Source: Bimuria novae-zelandiae CBS 107.79
Taxonomy: Eukaryota; Ascomycota; Dothideomycetes; Pleosporales; Didymosphaeriaceae
NCBI GenBank assembly: GCA_010015655.1
Contig: ML976714.1
Location: 107,666-171,665 of the forward strand
DNA length: 64,000 bases
Direction of reading: 5' to 3'
The stretch's first letter is position 1, and each line of letters starts with the position of its first letter. This document shows positions 58,533 to 64,000 of this stretch, piece after piece. The notes below the pieces were generated by a model. That model saw only the letters and a list, made by a program, of their open reading frames with translations. It was not told the DNA's origin and ran no database searches. Made by a program: the position numbers and the translations under genes.

Positions 58533-59275
58533 GGCTGCGCCTAGGCGGTGTCTCATGCTCGCACTTGGCAAACCATCTGCGAATTGAACAAAGTGGACCT
58601 TTGGGAAATTGAACGCGCTTTATAAGACGCAAAGGATGTCATTCGACTGAAAACGGTGCATGGTGACACTATAGCTGAAAGCTATGGTTGAAGGATCACC
58701 TCGTATATTCCCGCAAGACCGTACGCTGCGCGCCAGTTTCGAGCAACGAACACGTGGACAAACACACGGTTGTTCACCTTTGACCAGGTTATGCTGGTTT
58801 GTTCTTTTTCTGAGCCTTTGAAATCGGTTCCAGAATGTTTCCGAGGCTATGCCGCCGCGGCCCTGAACTCAGAATGTATCAGAACGGTGGAGAAGTAAAG
58901 CCGATTCCAGACTCTTGACGAGGTGGCTAGCAACTTGGCTCTTGGTCCTTGTTCAGATAGCGTACCCTATTTGGCTATGAATACAATAATCCAATGAACC
59001 GTCGTGGTTGGTGGCGTGCCTGTGAAGCGCATGATGGCTGCGGCGGGCTTATTCGTTTCAGCCACCTAAAACCTCCACGTCTGCTCCGCCGCGCCCTCGG
59101 AACCTCTTTGTCTGTAGCCGCCCGCATTCGCGCCCTTGAGCTTACCCACACATGTTTCCCTCGTGAATAATTTACACCCCATGCTTGCGATTACTAGGTA
59201 GTACTCGGGCTGTCATACATATCGCCCTTCAACAATGACAATTCGGCTCTCCTGCACATCCAGATAACATCCACC
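58533..59275. other. Intergenic, no gene seen
   Basis: 3' flank of RPB7 and promoter of dapB. No coding signal and no clear TATA box; the 100 bp before 59276 are pyrimidine/A-rich. Confidence 0.5.
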
Positions 59276-62128
59276 ATGAGCCCTCGTGAGCGCGCCGTGA
59301 ACGACGAGGAAACGGAGCCTCTCACCCGCGCCGAAGCTATCCCTCGCAACTCCGCGGAAGGATCAGGAAGCTCTGTATCCTCGATTTCGACCACGTCGCT
59401 CGTGCTGGAGCACATCCACGACAATGCGTTCAACGGCGCATCGCATGCGCGTTTTGGAGAGAAGTACAGGGATGAGGATGCCGTGGAGCCTGAGCGCAGG
59501 CGCGAACGCTTCGACGTCGAAGATGGGCTATCGCACGGCCTCAAGCCCGTGGACAAGAAGGCGCGCCGGATGCTCTGGATCATCGGCACCATATGCGTAG
59601 CTGGTTGGGCGCTTGCATTGGTCTCGTTCCTCTTCAACGGCAACTACAAGCCCGTCTCAACGCGGCCGCACGATCCGCTCGCGACGTCGACAAAAGGCTC
59701 GGGAAAGAAGGTCACGCTGGACAGCATACAGCAAGGACAATGGTACGGGAATAGACAAAGCGTGTCCTGGATCGCTGGTCCAGAGGGAGAGGATGGGCTG
59801 CTGCTCGAAAGAGGCGTTTCCAAGGGCGGACACCTGGTGGTCGAGAATGTCAGAGACCAGGGTACGGCACAGGTTGCTGCGAGCAGGACGGTGCTCATGA
59901 AGGATCGGAATTTCCAGATTGACGGGCAGTACGTTTATCCAACCAACTACTGGCCGAGCAAGGACTTCAAGAAGGTGCTCGTGATTGCAGACGAGGAGAA
60001 GAATTGGAGACATTCGTTCACTGGGAAGTACTACATCTTCGACGTCGCCACTCAGAAGGGTGAGCCTTTGGACCCAGCCGATCCAGACGGCATTATTCAG
60101 CTGGCGTCATGGGCACCACAATCCGATGCGGTAGTGTTTACGAGGAAGAACAACATGTTTCTCCGCAAACTTGATTCCGACAAGGTCATACCTATCACTA
60201 GAGACGGAGGCACCGAATTGTTCTATGGCGTCCCAGATTGGGTGTACGAGGAGGAAGTCTTCGCGGGCAACAGCGCAACATGGTGGTCCAAGGATGGCAA
60301 GTACATCGCGTTCCTTCGCACGAACGAATCCACGGTCCCCACGTTTCCAGTCCAGTACTTTGTCTCGCGCCCCAGCGGAACCAAGCCTAAGCCTGGAGAA
60401 GAGAACTATCCCGAGGTCCGACACATCAAGTATCCCAAGGCTGGTGCTCCCAACCCCATCGTAGACATTCAGTTCTACGATGTAGACTTGGGCGAGATAT
60501 TCAATGTGAACATTGAGAACGACTTTAAGGACCACGACCGTCTCATCACCGAGGTCATCTGGGCGAGGAACAAGCAAGTGCTCATCCGTGAGACGAACCG
60601 GGAGAGCGATGTTCTGAAGATGATCTTGATGGACGTCGGTAAACGTACGGGCAAAACTGTTCGCACCGACGACGTGCAGGCTCTGGACGGCGGTTGGATG
60701 GAAGTCTCTCACACGACGACCTTCGTGCCAGCCGACCCACAAAATGGACGAGCCGAAGACGGATACGTGGATACTGTGATCCATGACGGATACGACCATA
60801 TCGGCTATTTCACTCCGCTCGACAGTGATATCCCCGTCCTGCTCACCAAGGGCGAGTGGGAGGTAGTGGATGCGCCATCTCGCGTCGACCTCAAGAACAA
60901 CCTCGTTTACTACATCTCAACCGAAAGAGGCTCAATGGAACGCCATCCTTATGTTGTAAAGCTCGACGGAACAGGCAAGGAAGAGGTAATGGAAAACGCT
61001 GCCGCCGGCTTCTACGATGCTTCCTTCTCCACTGGAGGTGGCTATGCATTGATCACCCACGAAGGGCCCAGCATCCCCTGGCAAAAAATTATCAGCACAG
61101 TCTCCGCCCCATCCAAATTCGAGAAGACCATCGAGGAGAACAAGAACCTGGAGAAGTTCGCCAGACAGCACGAGCTCCCCATCCTCAACTACGAAACAGT
61201 CGACGTAGACGGCTTCAAGCTCAACGTGCTCGAGCGCCGTCCCCCGCACTTCAACCCGAAGCGGAAATACCCTGTCCTCTTCTTCCAATACAGCGGCCCC
61301 GGCTCGCAATCCGTAGACAAGAAATTCTCGGTCAACTTCCAGTCCTACGTCGCGTCTAGCCTCGGCTACATCGTCGTCACGGTCGACGGGCGCGGAACCG
61401 GCTACCTAGGCAGAAAACTGCGTTGCATCACTCGCGGCAACATCGGCGGATACGAAGCACACGACCAGATTGCGGTCGCCAAAATGTGGGCGAAGAAGAA
61501 GTACGTCGACGAAGAGCGCATGGCTATCTGGGGGTGGAGCTACGGCGGCTTCACCACTTTGAAAACGCTCGAGCTCGACGCTGGGCGCACGTTCAAGTAC
61601 GGCATGGCCGTCGCGCCCGTCACGGACTGGAGATTCTACGGTAAGCTCCCCTCCCTCCCTCCATAAACCCTCCTTGCACGTGAAGCCTTTACTCACACCC
61701 ATGGATGTCACAGATTCCGTCTACGCAGAACGCTACATGCACACGCCGCAAAACAACCCAGGCGGCTACGCCAACGCCAGCATCCACGATGTCAAAGCGC
61801 TCTCGCAAAACGTACGCTTCCTCATCATGCACGGCATCGCAGACGACAATGTACACATGCAAAATACCGCCACGCTCCTCGACAAGCTCGACGTCGAGGG
61901 CATCGAGAACTACGATGTGCATTTTTTCCCGGATAGTGATCATAGCATTTATTTCCATAATGCGAATCGCATTGTTTATGATAGTGAGTTCACTCCGGGG
62001 ATGAGGGAGGTGGGTGAAGCTAATTGTGGACAGAATTGAGCTCGTGGTTGGTTAATGCGTTTAATGGGGAGTGGTTGAGGATAAAGGATGCGGTGCCGAA
62101 GGCGCAGGTTGAGGGACGGGAGCGGTGA
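59276..62128 (+). CDS. dapB: Dipeptidyl aminopeptidase B (vacuolar DPP IV)
   Basis: Three exons: 59276-61640, 61714-61983, 62034-62128; 909 residues, introns 73 and 50 bp. It is a type II membrane protein: about 98 cytoplasmic residues (with a Ser/Thr-rich [14 protein letters not shown] stretch), one membrane segment at ~99-120 ([22 protein letters not shown]), then the lumenal beta-propeller and alpha/beta hydrolase. The nucleophile lies in IWGWSYGGF (Ser near 755), the Asp in GIADDNVH (near 832-833) and the His in SDHSIYFHN (near 865). The propeller Glu pair of DPP IV is visible in [10 protein letters not shown]. The protein removes X-Pro or X-Ala dipeptides and fits fungal DapB, a vacuolar enzyme related to yeast Dap2. 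Reading through the second intron would give a false end at 62039; the spliced tail [13 protein letters not shown] is the family C-terminus. Confidence 0.95.
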
Positions 62129-62460
62129 GGTTGGGGCATTTGAGCGCATGGCGTTTTGGAGTATAGATGGCAGTGTGGGGTGTATGTATAGATACTTGGG
62201 GATTTAGGATGGCTGCTACGCATTATGCCGTTTGTGTATAGCACTTGATAGAAGCTGGATGATACATGAATCATACTGCAACAATAGGATTCCACCATAT
62301 ACCGCATGAAGGATATTTATAGCTGTGAATGACGGGTCTAGTACAAGGGTGCGTAGGTATGTAAGCCACAGCTCTACACACCCAAAGAGCATGCTATGCA
62401 AAAGCTCGGTTCATCATAGATATACTATCCCCCCGCATGGCCAAAATCTGCCGTACACGG
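62129..62460. other. 3' flank of dapB up to the AT island
   Basis: Normal-composition sequence with no gene. Base composition changes abruptly to AT-rich at about 62461. Confidence 0.55.
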
Positions 62461-64000
62461 GCCATATTAAAATGGCTAATTAGGAGAGCTACTAAGTAAA
62501 CACTAAATCTATATCGTAATATTAGTAATTTCTATTTACTAGCTAAAATACGCCTAGTTTAAAATTATTTATATTTATAAATATACTAAAAGCTACTAGC
62601 CTACTTAATAATAATTTACGTATTTTTAAAGAGGCTAACTTACCTAAAAGTATTAATTATAATAGTTTAATTACCTTATTTAATTTATACTTCTTTACTA
62701 ACGTTATAAACTATAAAGTATATTATATAAATTAACCTGTGAAGGCGTTTTGAGTAGTAATATTTAATAATTATTATAATTAAAAATCAATATTTCTAGC
62801 AGAGCTTTATACGTACTTTTTAATTATTATTTATATAGGCATCTACTAGGAGCCTTTATTAATAAAGTACTAAAAAAAGGCTACTAGAACGCTCTTATAT
62901 ATAAAATTAATAAGTTTATATTCCGCTAGCGTTAGTAGTAGTTAAATTAGTACTTATACTATGCTAAGGTAGAGTAGAGCTTTTACTCCTTATTTAGCTA
63001 TATTTTAAAAAAATTTAGCTACTTTATAAGCGCTTACTTTTATATTAGACGCCTAGTAAGTACCTCTATATTAATAAAATAATTATTAAATTTACTAAAC
63101 GCGTATTAAAAAAAAGCTTATACTTAAGGGCTATAAGATCTAGTATCTAGTAAATAATAAAATAATGCTTAATTTGCTTTTTTATACTTATAGTAAAAGA
63201 CCTATTAATTTAATTAAAATTACTAATGCTAATACTACTAGTAAATTTTTTGTTTTAATAAAGCTTATTCCTATTACTCTTATACTTGCTAAGGATGTAG
63301 CTAGAGAAAGGCTTTTTCTAGCTAGCTATTATATTATCTAGGATAATAACCTTTTTAATATAATACTTATAATAAAATATTTTGAATCTAAAGGCGTTAG
63401 CTACGCCGGAACTATTAGGATAATAAAAATAATAATAAAGAAGATCTTCGAGCAGGCTATAAAGATAGAACTTTAAATAAGTAGCGTACCTATCGCCCGT
63501 AAAAAGCTATCTAAAAAGCGCTTTAAAAATAATCTTATACGTCTTAAAACACACGCTTAGCAGTCTCTAAAGTAAGGGAAAATATATTAGGCACTATTAA
63601 TATTAAAAGAGGTACTAAAAGTAGCTTAAAAAGATAATTAAGTTATCTTTTTTATTAGTATAATTGTAAATTATTAGTATTACTGCTATTTTTTAGTATA
63701 GTATTAACTTTTATATAGTTACTTAGTACGTTAAAAAACTCTATTAACACTTCAAAATAGTATTAAATAATAATAAAAATCCTTATAAACGCCTTTAGTA
63801 ATAAGCTTATTAAATTATTAAGAATCTTAATAATAATAAATAATTATAATACCTATAAGAGTAAGGTTAATTAATTTAATTAATATAAAAGCTACTATTT
63901 TATTTTGTAGGCTAAATAGCGTATTTAGTATTTTTTTTACTTTACTTTTTACTTAATTTAGTACTAAATAATACTTATAAACTATTATTATACTTATCCT
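62461..64000. mobile_element. RIP-degraded AT island with piggyBac-like transposon
   Basis: From about 62461 to the window end the sequence is dominated by A and T with no usable ORF, and the left border is sharp. A piggyBac-like transposase relic is readable on the + strand (separate entry). A TTAA tetranucleotide, the piggyBac target, lies at 62467-62470 exactly at the border, but TTAA is common in such DNA and the other end is outside the window, so the element boundary is not established. Confidence 0.7.
63051..63675 (+). pseudogene. RIP-inactivated piggyBac-like (DDE_Tnp_1_7) transposase
   Basis: One frame (codons at positions 0 mod 3) runs from about 63060 to 63675 broken only by TAG/TAA stops. 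It retains family segments in order: ILKGYKI* (K-P-x-GYK-x-W block), *DNNLFNIILIIKYFESKG followed by GTIR (the DN-x-F-x-S..L..L..KG..GT-x-R block at ~63342-63420), and VLKVA*KDN*VIFFIS (the W-K-D-x-x-V-x-x-x-S block at ~63612-63660). Stops occur where Trp or Gln is expected. Nonfunctional. Upstream parts of the transposase and the element ends are not recognisable. Confidence 0.75.

Noticed and set aside
1..64000. tRNA, rRNA or CRISPR features and a secondary-metabolite cluster
   Set aside because: No convincing B-box/A-box pair, rRNA segment or spaced repeat array was seen while reading, and the metabolic genes present (oxidase, lipase, dehydrogenase) lack a backbone synthase. A tRNAscan-SE run would settle the tRNA question.

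Overview
The window reads as nuclear DNA of a filamentous ascomycete (Pezizomycotina). Genes carry many short introns of about 47-76 bp with GTRNGT-type donors and YAG acceptors. Products are fungal-specific or fungal-style (creB-type deubiquitinase, dapB, lcl3, HMG-box LSD1, Eaf6). Two AT-saturated islands hold dead transposons whose stop codons look like repeat-induced point mutation (RIP). A Dothideomycete is my best guess for the class; that is inference, not shown. I resolved 20 protein genes, most by hand-splicing; exon joins are in each entry and keep frame throughout, except one donor in CPA2.

Layout. 0.9-9.99 kb: secreted multicopper oxidase (-), class-3 lipase-like hydrolase (-), an 87-aa Gly/Ser/Tyr-rich protein (+), zinc alcohol dehydrogenase (+). 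10.2-18.7 kb: dynamitin (-), a 66-aa membrane protein (+), mitochondrial arginine-specific carbamoyl-phosphate synthase large subunit (-), Lcl3 endonuclease (-). 20.1-27.0 kb: LSD1-like histone demethylase (+) and CreB-like ubiquitin protease (+). 28.0-35.0 kb: two head-to-head pairs, ARPC2 (-)/Utp12 (+) and TFIIS (-)/Eaf6 (+). 36.7-38.9 kb: a RIP-ruined Mutator-like element with intact ends. 40-41.2 kb: two-finger C2H2 regulator (-) with about 3 kb of gene-free upstream DNA, followed by a Tc1/mariner copy at 44.2-46.0 kb with four in-frame stops. 47.4-53.6 kb: seven-exon hybrid histidine kinase (-) and a four-exon YOS1 gene (+) whose exons are all too short to stand out as ORFs. 56.3-62.1 kb: Mpo1-like protein (-), RPB7 (+), dapB (+). 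62.46 kb to the window end: AT-rich island with a piggyBac-like transposase relic.

The genes do not form a biosynthetic cluster. They are mostly housekeeping: transcription and chromatin (TFIIS, Eaf6, Rpb7, LSD1), ribosome biogenesis (Utp12), cytoskeleton (ARPC2, dynamitin), secretory and vacuolar functions (Yos1, DapB), arginine synthesis (CPA2) and signalling (histidine kinase). The accessory parts are the oxidase/lipase end and the transposon-bearing 35-46 kb and 62-64 kb stretches.

The points most worth a second look are: the CPA2 14-nt microexon whose donor is one base away from consensus; the Mutator-like element with clean 70-bp ends, a 9-bp target duplication and a destroyed interior; the piggyBac relic; the YOS1 gene; the catalytic-Cys-splitting microexon in creB; and C-rich to G-rich switches in base skew inside several genes. 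I found no clear evidence of a wholly new system.
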